From contig NZ_PISD01000043.1 of the NCBI RefSeq assembly GCF_002835735.1, forward strand, positions 1 to 64,000: 64,000 nt of DNA, in the 5' to 3' direction. Source of the DNA: Cytobacillus horneckiae (GTDB lineage: Bacteria; Bacillota; Bacilli; Bacillales; Cytobacillaceae). How positions within the stretch are numbered: position 1 is the first letter of the stretch; each line of letters opens with the position of its first letter. Shown here in pieces: positions 16,167 through 24,577 of the stretch. Below the pieces are notes generated by a model. That model ran no database searches, was not told the origin of the DNA, and saw only the letters and a program-made list of their open reading frames with translations. The position numbers were made by a program, and so were the translations under genes.

Positions 16167-16361
16167 TCAATATGAAAGGTCACTCGCGGCTATAGTTAAT
16201 AAAATGAATGAAATTCTTTGTATCGAATCCTTTGTAACAGCTTTTAATAAAATAAGAAACACAATAAAAATTAACGGATCATCCTTAAGTAAAATAATTA
16301 CAAAAATATCTAATATTGAAATAATTGACTCGGTGGCAGTATTTTCAATTCGATTATTCAT
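16167..16361 (-). CDS. Small hypothetical membrane protein
   Basis: This 64-residue frame starts at ATG 16361 with GAAGGGG seven bases upstream. Two hydrophobic stretches (IISILDIFVIILL and PLIFIVFLILLKAV) suggest a small membrane protein. The opposite strand is also open at 16204-16389 but lacks a ribosome binding site. Function unknown. Confidence 0.4.
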   Translation of the reverse strand: MNNRIENTATESIISILDIFVIILLKDDPLIFIVFLILLKAVTKDSIQRISFILLTIAASDLSY

Positions 16362-16914
16362 TGAAATCCCCTTCATTTTTTTGTTTTAGTATATTTCGCA
16401 ATTTGAATAATGTGTGTTTAAAAAATATTTGTATTAAGTAATTCGAAGATTGTATAAAACAAAATGAATAAGGAATTACCTAAAAAAAGAAGAGCCCGTA
16501 CAAAGGCTCTTTAAGTAGAGGTATAAAGTTTGGAATAAACAATCATCCATGTATCGTATGATTGATTGCTTCAGAAGATTGGACGATTGCCTGTTTTAAA
16601 AGAGAAAAGCCTTTTCAGGCTCCCATCCTAGCATGGAGAAAAACAAATGTTCTCACTTTATATTATGTGGTTTTATTAAGAAGGTTTGGGCTGGTGTTGG
16701 AGCAAGGTATTATCCAAGAGGTCGTTCCAAAGGTGAGCAGTACCTTGCCCAACAATTTTATTATACGTCTGGAAAATAAAAGCATCCATTTTAATTAACA
16801 GGATGATAGAACATTTTCCTTGAAGGAAACTCATTGTGTAAATTTTGTAGCGAAAAAAGAGCCATAGAGGCTCAAAAGCAAACTGGTTAGGTAAAGGATA
16901 TTCAGGTCGATTAA
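16362..16914. other. Gene-poor stretch with hairpins
   Basis: No convincing gene is seen. It contains AGAGCC/GGCTCT near 16491-16513, AAAAGCC/GGCTC near 16607-16623 and GAGCC/GGCTC near 16859-16873, all weak terminator-like hairpins. A 78-codon frame at 16562 runs through one of these and lacks a start signal. Confidence 0.4.
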
Positions 16915-17034
16915 TTATTTACTCTCATAATGGGCAGCTTTTATTACTTCAACTTTTTTATCAGCATGTGCAAGTGAGGACATACCTAAAATAAGTGCAG
17001 AAGTTAAAAATGCTATAGCAATCCATTTTTTCAT
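16915..17034 (-). CDS. Small secreted peptide C (39 aa)
   Basis: A 39-residue protein: MKKWIAIAFLTSALILGM and a cleavage site near SSLAHA, giving a mature peptide of about 15 residues, DKKVEVIKAAHYESK, without cysteine. GGGGGTG lies before the ATG. It diverges from two plus-strand genes (17160 and 17364), the second a paralogue of the coiled-coil gene beside peptide A. The size, signal peptide and short charged tail recall Phr-type signalling precursors, but no Rap-type receptor is visible. Confidence 0.6.
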   Translation of the reverse strand: MKKWIAIAFLTSALILGMSSLAHADKKVEVIKAAHYESK

Positions 17035-17159
17035 TTTTTCACCCCCATTTGTATGTATTCGTTAGGATATTAACACAATGAATATAGAAAAAATGTCGAA
17101 ATATGAAAAGTCAGACAATTATATTTATTAATAAACACAAGGTAGGATGTGATTCGTAA

Positions 17160-17348
17160 ATGACAATCAGAGAATTAAGCATATTAAAAGCAGCACTAGA
17201 AGGGGATATACAAAGGCAAGAAAAAAGCCCAAATGCTCATAGAAAAGATTTTAAAAAGTGGCTGGACGATTCAAAGAAACTTCTGAGAAAAGTAACACTT
17301 AAATTGTCAGAGGAAGAAGCAAAACGCTTTTTGAAGAAAACAGAATAG
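17160..17348 (+). CDS. Small helical protein, module with peptide C
   Basis: This 62-residue, highly charged helical protein (MTIRELSILKAALEGDIQRQ, then KKLLRKVTLKLSEEEAKRFL) has GTAGGATGTG upstream. There is no membrane segment and no known domain. It ends 15 bases before the TTG of the coiled-coil gene, so the two are probably co-transcribed, divergent from the secreted peptide at 16915-17034. Confidence 0.5.
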   Translation: MTIRELSILKAALEGDIQRQEKSPNAHRKDFKKWLDDSKKLLRKVTLKLSEEEAKRFLKKTE

Positions 17349-17363
17349 GTAGGAGGAGTTAAT

Positions 17364-17603
17364 TTGGAGGATAAATTACAATATATCAAAGATCGATTGG
17401 AAAGAAATATGAAGTGGAAAACGTACTTTGATGGTAAATGGGTTGACAGTGTTGTTGGAGAGTACACTCATAAAGACGTTAAGTGGATAATTGATAAAAT
17501 TGAGCAACAGCAGCAGGAAATTGAACGGCTGGAAAGACAAATAGAAAAATCTCTGGAATACGGAAATCACGACTTTACGCCAGATGACATTCAACCACTT
17601 TAA
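17364..17603 (+). CDS. Small coiled-coil protein, paralogue of the 916 gene
   Basis: This 79-residue protein starts at TTG with GTAGGAGGAG eight bases upstream; the 17 bases before the start also occur at 586-602. The order IKDRLERNMKWKTYFDG, DVKWIIDKIEQQQQEIERLE matches the 916 protein. The acidic C-terminus is HDFTPDDIQPL. It lies in a two-gene unit divergent from peptide C and upstream of the convergent peptide D. Function unknown. Confidence 0.6.
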   Translation: MEDKLQYIKDRLERNMKWKTYFDGKWVDSVVGEYTHKDVKWIIDKIEQQQQEIERLERQIEKSLEYGNHDFTPDDIQPL

Positions 17604-17689
17604 GTAAACACAAGATAGAAGGACTTAAACAAGGCGATGATGAAGAAGAATTTTGATGATCTTCGCCTCGTGAATTGAGTTAATAATAC

Positions 17690-17818
17690 TTACCTGGCCA
17701 TTTCTACTGGACAGTTTGCTCCTACGCATAAAGTTTGCCCTGTGGATGCGAAAGCAGGAGCAACTAATGTGAATGTCAAGAGTGTAACAATGCCCAAGCT
17801 ACTTAGTATCTTTTTCAT
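17690..17818 (-). CDS. Small secreted peptide D (42 aa)
   Basis: A 42-residue protein: MKKILSSLGIVTLLTFTLVA, cleavage near PAFAS, and a mature part TGQTLCVGANCPVEMAR with two cysteines five residues apart. AAAAGGAGGGG precedes the ATG. The upstream TTAATATATTTAC resembles the promoters of peptides A, B and E. It diverges from the interrupted membrane-protein gene at 17947. Confidence 0.6.
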   Translation of the reverse strand: MKKILSSLGIVTLLTFTLVAPAFASTGQTLCVGANCPVEMAR

Positions 17819-17946
17819 TTGTATCCCCTCCTTTTGGATTAATCTGTAAATATATTAATAAAAAAAGGAAATTGATAATTTTTGTTAATTGTTAAAAATG
17901 GTAATTTATTACTAACAGCAAACACAAGATTCAAGGAGTGGATTTG

Positions 17947-18141
17947 TTGAATAACGAGACATTAAAAATGCTTTGCCAAGGTATATAGATGGTTTTAATG
18001 GTGATAGCCGGATGTAAATCAGTAGTAATTTTCATTGGATATATAAAAGGAGATATTATTGTTTCGGAATTTCAAATCGCGCTTGCTTTATATCTTTTGG
18101 CTATGTTTTTCTTTCAGACTGCAATAAAGAAAGATAAATGA
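17947..18141 (+). pseudogene. Small membrane protein with in-frame TAG
   Basis: TTG 17947 after CAAGGAGTG opens MNNETLKMLCQGI, then TAG at 17986, then the same frame continues from ATG 17989 as MVLMVIAGCKSVVIFIGYI and a second helix (FQIALALYLLAMFFF) to 18141. The TAG abuts an ATG, so translation could restart and yield a 50-residue two-helix protein. Otherwise it is a nonsense mutant. It is the divergent partner of peptide D. Confidence 0.45.
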
Positions 18142-18357
18142 ATATAGATTTAAGATAAAAGATGACTTTTATTAGAAAATAGGCATTTATTTTAGGGGTT
18201 AATATGGACGAAAAGCAAAAGATCCTTGCAGTTGTAAATAATAAACAATTAGCTTCGATTATGAATAATACGAAATGGCAGCAGCTGCAAAAATTAGTGA
18301 TTGACACATTTTCATTCATCCCCGCCTACCAAGTTTAGTATGTATGAACATGGTATT

Positions 18358-18439
18358 TTTCAGCAGCTTCACGTTGATAAATGCGTATTATTACTGCGAA
18401 CCAGTCCTATTTCAGCTACTTCACGTAGATAAAATGCGT
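18358..18439. repeat. Two-copy direct repeat, unit about 52 bp
   Basis: TTTCAGCAGCTTCACG-TTGATAAATGCGT (18358) and TTTCAGCTACTTCACG-TAGATAAAATGCGT (18410) are near-identical, 52 bp apart, in a stretch (18142-18658) with no recognisable gene. Role unknown. Confidence 0.6.
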
Positions 18440-18658
18440 TCTATCACTATGTAGAATAATCCCTTAGTAGCAGTTAAATCTTCAGCAAGAAAGGTGTAGG
18501 AATTTTGTACTTACAAAAAGAATTTTGTGAGGGAATTGCTATTTAGGAGGGAGTATTTGGCAGCCTAAACGAGATTCATTGTTAATCAATTTTTGAATTT
18601 TGTTTATAACAGAGAAAGAGCATAGTGCCCCTTCAACCATCTTTGTTAATCAATTCCT

Positions 18659-18811
18659 TTAGAAGTTCATTTGTTTCTCTTTTATCTTATTTGATTCTTT
18701 AAATAGCTTGTAAAACTTAATTATCACAAAAATGATAAGTACTGCAGGGACTATGTAAGAAATAATTGCCCATATAGGCATCACAATGTTTAACCACATA
18801 TCAGTAGACAT
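18659..18811 (-). CDS. Small single-span membrane protein (50 aa)
   Basis: AAGGAGG lies before the ATG. The protein reads MSTDMWLNIVMPIWAIISYI and continues as one long hydrophobic helix, then a basic tail KFYKLFKESNKIKEKQ. It has one transmembrane segment with a positive cytoplasmic end. The near-perfect ribosome binding site supports expression. Phage holin-like and stress peptides share this layout, but no family can be named. Confidence 0.55.
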   Translation of the reverse strand: MSTDMWLNIVMPIWAIISYIVPAVLIIFVIIKFYKLFKESNKIKEKQMNF

Positions 18812-18946
18812 AAAATACCTCCTTAGAAAATGACTTATTAGTAAATTTCACCTTTTGCAGAGAGGATAGTAAACAATTTTTTAAACTGTGAAATACATTT
18901 CTATAAAAAAAGAAAAAGCACTCTTAGTCGAATGCGTTTTCTAATC

Positions 18947-19120
18947 TTAAGCCTTTAAATCTATTGAATTACCTAAGGCTGGATGTGGAGCTTCTAACAT
19001 TTTAATTAATTCAGCGCTATTTTGCTCTGTAGATTCTAAAACTTTTTTGGTTAGAGCAACACTGACACTTTGGCTAAGTGAAGCTCTGTTCATTGCAATT
19101 GATAATGCTGCGATATCCAT
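18947..19120 (-). CDS. YjfB family protein
   Basis: The start MDIAALSIAM at 19120 was chosen because GAGGTGAGC precedes it. The 57-residue protein has the YjfB pattern: MDIAALSxAM at the N-terminus, a central helix ALTKKVLESTEQNSAELIKM, and the C-terminal PHPALGNSIDLKA. YjfB proteins are annotated as putative motility proteins in Bacillus and Clostridium, but their role is not established. The gene is alone on its strand. Confidence 0.8.
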   Translation of the reverse strand: MDIAALSIAMNRASLSQSVSVALTKKVLESTEQNSAELIKMLEAPHPALGNSIDLKA

Positions 19121-19178
19121 AATGCTCACCTCTAATTTATGTATCGGATTGTTTTTCGGAAAGTTAATAAGCAGGTGG

Positions 19179-19289
19179 TTAATTAATGATTAAGAGGAAT
19201 GGATTACCAAACAATGGGCTGAGTATAAACATTCCAATTAAAACACCAACAATAAAGAAAAGTGAATAGTTTAGAAATTTTTTATTCAT
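19179..19289 (-). CDS. Tiny membrane protein (36 aa)
   Basis: MNKKFLNYSLFFIVGVLIGM, then FILSPLFGNPFLLIIN: a single hydrophobic helix with a short basic start. AAAAAAGGAT lies before the ATG, which is only a fair ribosome binding site. It could be a real small membrane protein or a chance frame. Confidence 0.35.
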   Translation of the reverse strand: MNKKFLNYSLFFIVGVLIGMFILSPLFGNPFLLIIN

Positions 19290-19669
19290 ATCCTTTTTTT
19301 ACACATCCTCACTTTATAGCTATTTAATATATTCTTATACACAAATCATCCTTTGTTTATACGAAAATGCGGAAAATTAAATTAAGATTTTGATAGAAGG
19401 AAAAATGACTTTTCAGTGATTATTATCATTTAGCCTATATATTCTCAAAAGAGGTAATATCCTAGCCGAGAAAGAGAAGAATTATTGAATGTGTAATTTT
19501 TAGCTACAAAACTGTTCAGTCTTTCTCGTAAATACCTAGTCCTCAGCTAATAGCTTCCTCAAGTTGACAACTCCTTTAACCTAACCAATTTAATGTAAAT
19601 TAAGATTTTAGGTAACCGGAACAGGGCAAATGTGTGATGACACTTAATTAATTCTACCTTACTCCTTTC
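19290..19669. other. Intergenic DNA, no gene seen
   Basis: AT-rich, with stops in all frames and no clear terminator pair or repeat. It separates the small minus-strand genes from secreted peptide E. Confidence 0.4.
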
Positions 19670-19783
19670 TTAATATTTTTTAAATTTTCCACAACTCTTC
19701 GTTTCAATTGCAGCAAAAGTAGATGTTGAAACAGTAAAAGTTAATAAAGTAATTAATCCAAGCTTTAATAGTGTTTTTCTCAC
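19670..19783 (-). CDS. Small secreted peptide E (37 aa)
   Basis: GTG-started, 37 residues: MRKTLLKLGLITLLTFTVST, cleavage near STFAA, and a mature part of about 13 residues, IETKSCGKFKKY, with one cysteine and a basic end. The ribosome binding site is weak (AAAGTG). The extended -10 TGCTAATAT and TTTACAT block upstream match those of peptides A, B and D. No divergent partner gene is evident; the next plus-strand gene is at 20791. Confidence 0.5.
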   Translation of the reverse strand: MRKTLLKLGLITLLTFTVSTSTFAAIETKSCGKFKKY

Positions 19784-19907
19784 AACGGCACTTTATTTTG
19801 TATGAATATGTAAATATATTAGCAGAAAATGTAAGAATGGTAGATGGGAATGGAGTTAAAATTTAATATGTGCCACCTTTTACTTCTTGTTACATATTCA
19901 TGCCCTT

Positions 19908-20561
19908 TTAATATTCACTGTTAAAATTACTTTTTTCTATTAAAAATTCTTCATTTGAGCTTTTTAAAACTATATCAAAATTTCGATGATAAGGATGCAT
20001 AAACAACTCATATTGAATTCTTCGCTCTTCATGAGATTGTTTTAGATAATGAATATCTGTGTCTCTTTCAGAGACATCTCGAACAGACCTTCTATCAAAC
20101 TCTGTTTCTCCATCAGTATACAAGTAAATTTTTAAATCAAATAAATTTGGATTAATAAATGCAACGCTCATGCCTTCTACAATATTCACCTTATTTTGTG
20201 AAGAAATTAAAGTGCTCTTATTATAGTGCGTACCGATTGTATAAAAGTTCAAACCATATTTAATCATAGATATGTCTCTCTCTAAGGCTGATAAATTATG
20301 GGCAGATGGATGACAAGCTGTCATTTTATAATGATGGTTTTTATTCTTATATTTATAATTTAACACCGTGTATTTCCTTAAATTAGATCCAATAATATAT
20401 GGATCAGTATTAATATAATTCACTTCTTTATGTCCGATGAGCTTAGCAAGCTTATTTGCAAATGTTGTCTTGCCAGACGCTCCATGGCCAGAGATGCCAA
20501 TGATAATTTTTCTATCTTCAGTTTTTATTAAATTGGCTATATCATTGAATATCTTATCCAT
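19908..20561 (-). CDS. Uridine kinase-like P-loop kinase
   Basis: This 217-residue protein has a Walker A motif GISGHGASGKTTFANKLA at about residues 22-39 and an acceptor-side YINTDPYIIG. Later motifs are VEGMSVAFINPNLFDLKIYL and RRSVRDVSERD, the layout of uridine kinase/phosphoribulokinase-type enzymes. The likely reaction is ATP-dependent phosphorylation of a nucleoside or small sugar. It stands alone between secreted peptide E and a divergent nucleotidyltransferase. Confidence 0.75.
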   Translation of the reverse strand: MDKIFNDIANLIKTEDRKIIIGISGHGASGKTTFANKLAKLIGHKEVNYINTDPYIIGSNLRKYTVLNYKYKNKNHHYKMTACHPSAHNLSALERDISMIKYGLNFYTIGTHYNKSTLISSQNKVNIVEGMSVAFINPNLFDLKIYLYTDGETEFDRRSVRDVSERDTDIHYLKQSHEERRIQYELFMHPYHRNFDIVLKSSNEEFLIEKSNFNSEY

Positions 20562-20790
20562 ATATCATTCCCACTTCCGTTAAATAGTTAGTAATCATCT
20601 TTCTTATTATGGCCTAACTAATTATTTCAAGATGTACAATATAAATTCCTCCAAACTCTACAATCTGCCTGGCAAAGTTCAGAAATAAAGTGATTGCTAC
20701 TATAATAGAATTTTGAAATAATTGTGATTAAAGGGGGAGTATTATTGATAATCAGTTACCCTTTACATTTCACATAGAAAGGAAAATCAC

Positions 20791-21555
20791 ATGATATTTA
20801 CTTCGCAGTACCGTGATCATCTACGTTCTGAACTAATAGAAATTGCCCAAAACGACCCCCGTATTAGTGGTGCAGCGCTTACGGGTTCGGCATCAGTAGG
20901 TAAGGAGGATCGATGGTCTGATATTGATCTCTTCTTTGGAATTAACGAAAAAATGTTGCAACAGACTTTAACTGATTGGACGGAAATGATGTATCGTAAA
21001 CATGATGTAGTACATCACCTTGATGTGATTTCAGGGGCAACGATCTACAGAGTATTCCTTCTCCGGAACACGCTGCAGGTTGATCTTGCTTTCTCTCCTT
21101 CTTCGGAATTCGGTGCTCGGGGATCTACCTTTAAGTTGCTATTTGGAGATCCAGTCGAGGAAGTTCATCCTACCTCTAATCAAACGGTGGAGTATTTGAT
21201 GGGGTTAGGTTTTATTTATGCACTGCATGTGAGAGCATGCATCCGGCGAGAACAGTGGTGGAGAGCGGAATATTTTATTAGAGGTGTCCGTGATACAGTA
21301 CTAACTTTGGCTTGCATGAGATACAACCTTCCTCTATCTGAAGCACGGGGGATAGATCGTCTGCCGAAGGAAGTCATCGCTCCACTTGAAAAGGCTTTTG
21401 TTAAAGAATTAAACGCCAATGAAGTCTTGCGTGCATTTAGGGCAACCATAAATGCTTTCCTCATTGAACTCCAAACGATCGATGTAGCGTTAAGTAACCG
21501 GATTGCGGAAACTTTAATGGAAGTGGTAGAAACGACTGTGACAAACAAGGCGTAG
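20791..21555 (+). CDS. Nucleotidyltransferase-domain protein
   Basis: This 254-residue protein has GAAAGGAAAATC before its ATG. The polymerase-beta-type motif LTGSASVGKEDRWSDIDLFF (GS x10 DxD) sits at about residues 31-50, and a third acidic residue lies in LQVDLAF. The C-terminal half is helical (RREQWWRAEYFIRGVRDT), as in aminoglycoside adenylyltransferase-like proteins. It may transfer AMP to a small molecule. Its base composition is less AT-rich than its neighbours, which may point to separate acquisition. Confidence 0.75.
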   Translation: MIFTSQYRDHLRSELIEIAQNDPRISGAALTGSASVGKEDRWSDIDLFFGINEKMLQQTLTDWTEMMYRKHDVVHHLDVISGATIYRVFLLRNTLQVDLAFSPSSEFGARGSTFKLLFGDPVEEVHPTSNQTVEYLMGLGFIYALHVRACIRREQWWRAEYFIRGVRDTVLTLACMRYNLPLSEARGIDRLPKEVIAPLEKAFVKELNANEVLRAFRATINAFLIELQTIDVALSNRIAETLMEVVETTVTNKA

Positions 21556-21700
21556 CCCCGGCAAACTATCTGAAGTCATCTGGTTCATTCAAGCCGTTTA
21601 ACAAATTAATTGGCAGCCTCGGATAACAATAACTGGGTGAGCAAAGATTTTGAAAAATCCTTTTTAAAAAAGAGATATTATAAGGATAAGCATAATTCCC

Positions 21701-21727
21701 AAAGAGCGATAGAGGCTCTTTTTTTAT
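21701..21727 (+). terminator. Rho-independent terminator
   Basis: AAAGAGC pairs with GGCTCTT and is followed by a run of T; it follows the nucleotidyltransferase gene at some distance. Confidence 0.7.
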
Positions 21728-21891
21728 AAGTTCCTAAAAATCTTTAATCTTTAATACAACAGACTTAAAAAAGATCATTGGTTGTAAAGATGCTTTTTAA
21801 TGAACACTACCAAATTTTATCTAGTGCAAAAAGCATGGATAACATTTATGATAGGATCGGGAGAATAACAACTTATGAACGGGGGTCTTCA

Positions 21892-22671
21892 ATGACATTT
21901 AAGAAAGCAAACTTTTCTCTACTATTAATTCTCTTTACTATCGGAAACTTTGTTCAAATCTTCACAGCCCTACAATCTTCGAATTCATCCTACTTTATGT
22001 GGCATTGGAGTTTACTAACGGTCAGTGTGATTTTAATATTATTATTATCACCAAAATGGTCATTTATTAGCATTACCATGCTGGCTTTGTTATACGGTTT
22101 ATATTTATGCCTTTTAGGTTATGCACAAACAACCGATGTGAATCAGCTTTCTCTGATTTTACTTTATATCTCCTATTTATTATTTGTCATTCCTCTTATC
22201 TTAATTAGACATATTTTCTTTCATACGAAAAATGAATTATCTAATTTAAAAAAGGAAATTGAGTCATTAAAAAAGTACATTGATCCGAATGGAAAAATGC
22301 TGACAAAACAAGAGTTTGTTGAGCGTAGCACAATCGTATTAAGAGGAATGAAAAGGAGAGAAGAACAAGGATATTTATTAAAGGTTTCTTTAAAGGTAAA
22401 TGGTATAACAGATCAAGCTTGGAATGAGTTGATTCAAAGAGTGATTGAGGATACGATTCGAAGCGATTATGATTTTTTTATGGGTTTTGAAAACAGTGTG
22501 ATTGTATTTTTACAAAACACACATAATCAAGGTGTTTTGAAATTTCAACAAAGACTGATTGAAAACTTAAGAAAAAATATTAATTTTATTCAGCCTCCAC
22601 TTCAATTTCAGCATAAGCTGATTGAACAATTTGATGAGGATTTACAAGTATTCATTCAGGAGGAGACTTAA
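21892..22671 (+). CDS. Membrane protein with degenerate GGDEF domain (YdaK-like)
   Basis: ATG 21892 was chosen because GGGGG lies seven bases upstream. Four or five N-terminal membrane helices (FSLLLILFTIGNFVQIF to LLYISYLLFVIPLILI) precede a coiled linker and a C-terminal domain of about 110 residues. This looks like a GGDEF fold (LTKQEFVERSTIVLRGMKRR) with no GGDEF signature. In B. subtilis, YdaK has this architecture and is a catalytically dead c-di-GMP receptor that activates the adjacent glycosyltransferase YdaM. The same pairing here, with TAATG overlap to the GT2 gene, supports an exopolysaccharide role. The match is judged by layout. Confidence 0.7.
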   Translation: MTFKKANFSLLLILFTIGNFVQIFTALQSSNSSYFMWHWSLLTVSVILILLLSPKWSFISITMLALLYGLYLCLLGYAQTTDVNQLSLILLYISYLLFVIPLILIRHIFFHTKNELSNLKKEIESLKKYIDPNGKMLTKQEFVERSTIVLRGMKRREEQGYLLKVSLKVNGITDQAWNELIQRVIEDTIRSDYDFFMGFENSVIVFLQNTHNQGVLKFQQRLIENLRKNINFIQPPLQFQHKLIEQFDEDLQVFIQEET

Positions 22672-23924
22672 TGATGAATTTTCTACTAATCGTCATTATG
22701 ACTTTTTTTTGGTTATTACTTGTTTATTATTCTATTCTACTGTTAGCTGGTGTTATCCATCGAAAAAAGGAAAATCAAAGGACGAGAGCTAAGCTGACTT
22801 ATTATCCTTCTGTCGCTGTGCTCATTCCAGCTCATAACGAAGGTCTGATTATCAAAGATACACTAAATGCAATGATGAGGTTGAATTATCCTGGGAAAAT
22901 AGATGTTTATTTACTTGATGATCAATCAGAGGATCGAACAAGTGAAATTGGAAAAAGCTACGCCGAGATGTTTTCGCGAATTCATTATATTTGCGTACCT
23001 CGTGGAGAGCCTAAGGGAAAATCACGGGTGCTTAACTATGGCTTGAGCATAACTGAGTCAGAGTATTTTATTGTTTATGATGCAGATAATCAGCCAGAGC
23101 CCGACGCCATTATGAAGCTAATGGAGATCTCTGAGCAGACTGATCGAGCAGCAGGTGCAGTAGGTTATGTAAGGACCATTAATCAGAATAAGAACCTACT
23201 CACTAGAATGATTTCTATCGAGTTTCAAGTATTCCAGCTAACGATGCAAAGCGGAAGATGGAATCTATTTAAGCTTGGTTCGCTGCCGGGTACAAATATG
23301 TTGTTAAAGCGGTCTATTATTGAAGAGCTAGACGGCTATGACCCGTACGCGCTTGCCGAAGATGCGGAATTAACGATAAGAATTACTCAACGTGGATACT
23401 TGCTACCAATAGTTCCAAATGCACAAACATGGGAACAGGAACCGGAAGATTTAAAAACCTTCTTAAAACAGCGAACGAGATGGCTGATTGGGAATATTTA
23501 TTTGTTAGAGAAAAGCTTGAAGAGTATTCAGTTTTGGAAGGGAAAAACTTTCTTTCACAGCATGCAGCACCTATTAACATACTTCGTCTTTGTATTCTTT
23601 TTAATAACATCTAATGCATTATTTATACTAAGTATATTCGGTATGGATGTACCGATAATGGCAGCACCGTTACTAATGATATGGTTTATGAGTTATATAG
23701 TATATTCAATGCAAGTTATTAGTAGTTTAGTAATGAATCAGCAAACGAATTTATACAGCTTATTTGTAGGTGCGATTATGTATTTCACTTATGCACAATT
23801 ATTTATCATTTTGCTTGTTAGGTCATTTTCTATATATGTATGGAACCGTATAAAAGGATCGACCATTGGCTGGGACAAAACAAAACGATTTAAGGATGCC
23901 GACAAGAAAGAAGAGGCGGCGTAA
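22671..23924 (+). CDS. Family 2 glycosyltransferase (YdaM / cellulose synthase-like)
   Basis: A 417-residue processive GT2: N-terminal helix, AVLIPAHNEGLIIKDTLNAM, donor-binding LLDDQSEDRTSEI, YDADNQPEPDAI with the DxD-type motif, GSLPGTNMLLKRSIIEE, the acceptor ALAEDAELTIRI, and QRTRW (QxxRW motif), then C-terminal membrane helices. This is the motif set of bacterial polysaccharide synthases. Its start overlaps the stop of the degenerate-GGDEF gene, so the two are probably co-regulated by c-di-GMP. The ydaJ, ydaL and ydaN genes of the B. subtilis operon are absent here. Confidence 0.85.
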   Translation: MMNFLLIVIMTFFWLLLVYYSILLLAGVIHRKKENQRTRAKLTYYPSVAVLIPAHNEGLIIKDTLNAMMRLNYPGKIDVYLLDDQSEDRTSEIGKSYAEMFSRIHYICVPRGEPKGKSRVLNYGLSITESEYFIVYDADNQPEPDAIMKLMEISEQTDRAAGAVGYVRTINQNKNLLTRMISIEFQVFQLTMQSGRWNLFKLGSLPGTNMLLKRSIIEELDGYDPYALAEDAELTIRITQRGYLLPIVPNAQTWEQEPEDLKTFLKQRTRWLIGNIYLLEKSLKSIQFWKGKTFFHSMQHLLTYFVFVFFLITSNALFILSIFGMDVPIMAAPLLMIWFMSYIVYSMQVISSLVMNQQTNLYSLFVGAIMYFTYAQLFIILLVRSFSIYVWNRIKGSTIGWDKTKRFKDADKKEEAA

Positions 23925-23979
23925 GAGAAATGCGAAAAGAACATGGCATATAAAACCTGAAAAAATCTTATAGAATGTT

Positions 23980-24010
23980 AAAAGCTATCTAAAATAAATA
24001 GATAGCTTTT
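23980..24010. terminator. Terminator after GT2 operon
   Basis: AAAAGCTATCT pairs perfectly with AGATAGCTTTT around AAAATAAAT. A second hairpin (GCCTTGGC/GCCGAGGC then ATTTTTATT) follows at about 24064-24101. Confidence 0.8.
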
Positions 24011-24148
24011 AAAGGTTACTTCTTATTGTCCCAGGTGTATATTTATGAGCATGCCTGCTGTTAACTGCCTTGGCACTTCTAATGCCGAGGCATTTTTATT
24101 GATGTAGAAAAAGTGTTTGTGAATCAAAGTAACTGTAAAAAAAGCTTA

Positions 24149-24577
24149 CTAGGTATTTAACGTTTGTGCATAGGCTATTTGAATGATCTCTTTCATCGTT
24201 TCAATATTTAAATCTTCTATTTTCTTGAAGCTAATGCTGCTAGCGCCAATTCTCACTTTGCCCAATTTACCAGCATATTTTTTTACAAGATATTGTTTGC
24301 CATCAATCGCGTTAATGTAATAGCTGTAATAATTTTTTTGTAATGCTACTCCAACCATAAACCATTCGACCTGTTTTTTATCGGACCTTTTATATTTGAA
24401 ATCTCCATAGCCAATTATCGTTTGTTCAGAGCCACCCCAAAAAGTGCCTTCCCATATTGATCGTTCACTTTCTCCGAAAATATCTACAACAATTTGATTT
24501 AATGTTTGTATCGTCGCTCGTGATTGTTCAGGGATCTGCTGTAAGTAATCATCAAAGCGTTTATTCGTTCTTTCCAT
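24149..24577 (-). CDS. DUF1801 family protein
   Basis: MERTNKRFDDYLQQIPEQSR at 24577 is the likely start (GAGGAG eight bases upstream); the longer frame adds 17 residues without support. The 142-residue protein has SIWEGTFWGGSEQTIIGYGD, FMVGVALQKNYYSYYINAI and GASSISFKKIEDLN, matching DUF1801 (YdhG-like) proteins, which often resemble iron-chaperone frataxin-like folds. Cellular role unclear. Confidence 0.75.
   Translation of the reverse strand: MERTNKRFDDYLQQIPEQSRATIQTLNQIVVDIFGESERSIWEGTFWGGSEQTIIGYGDFKYKRSDKKQVEWFMVGVALQKNYYSYYINAIDGKQYLVKKYAGKLGKVRIGASSISFKKIEDLNIETMKEIIQIAYAQTLNT

Noticed and set aside
16204-16389. 61-residue plus-strand frame
   Set aside because: It is antisense to a minus-strand frame with a better ribosome binding site; the sequence shows no protein-like features.
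16562-16798. 78-residue plus-strand frame
   Set aside because: It runs through a terminator-like hairpin and has no ribosome binding site or recognisable composition.
20791-21555. Acquired aminoglycoside resistance gene
   Set aside because: The nucleotidyltransferase motif is present, but nothing distinguishes it as a resistance enzyme, and no mobile element flanks it.
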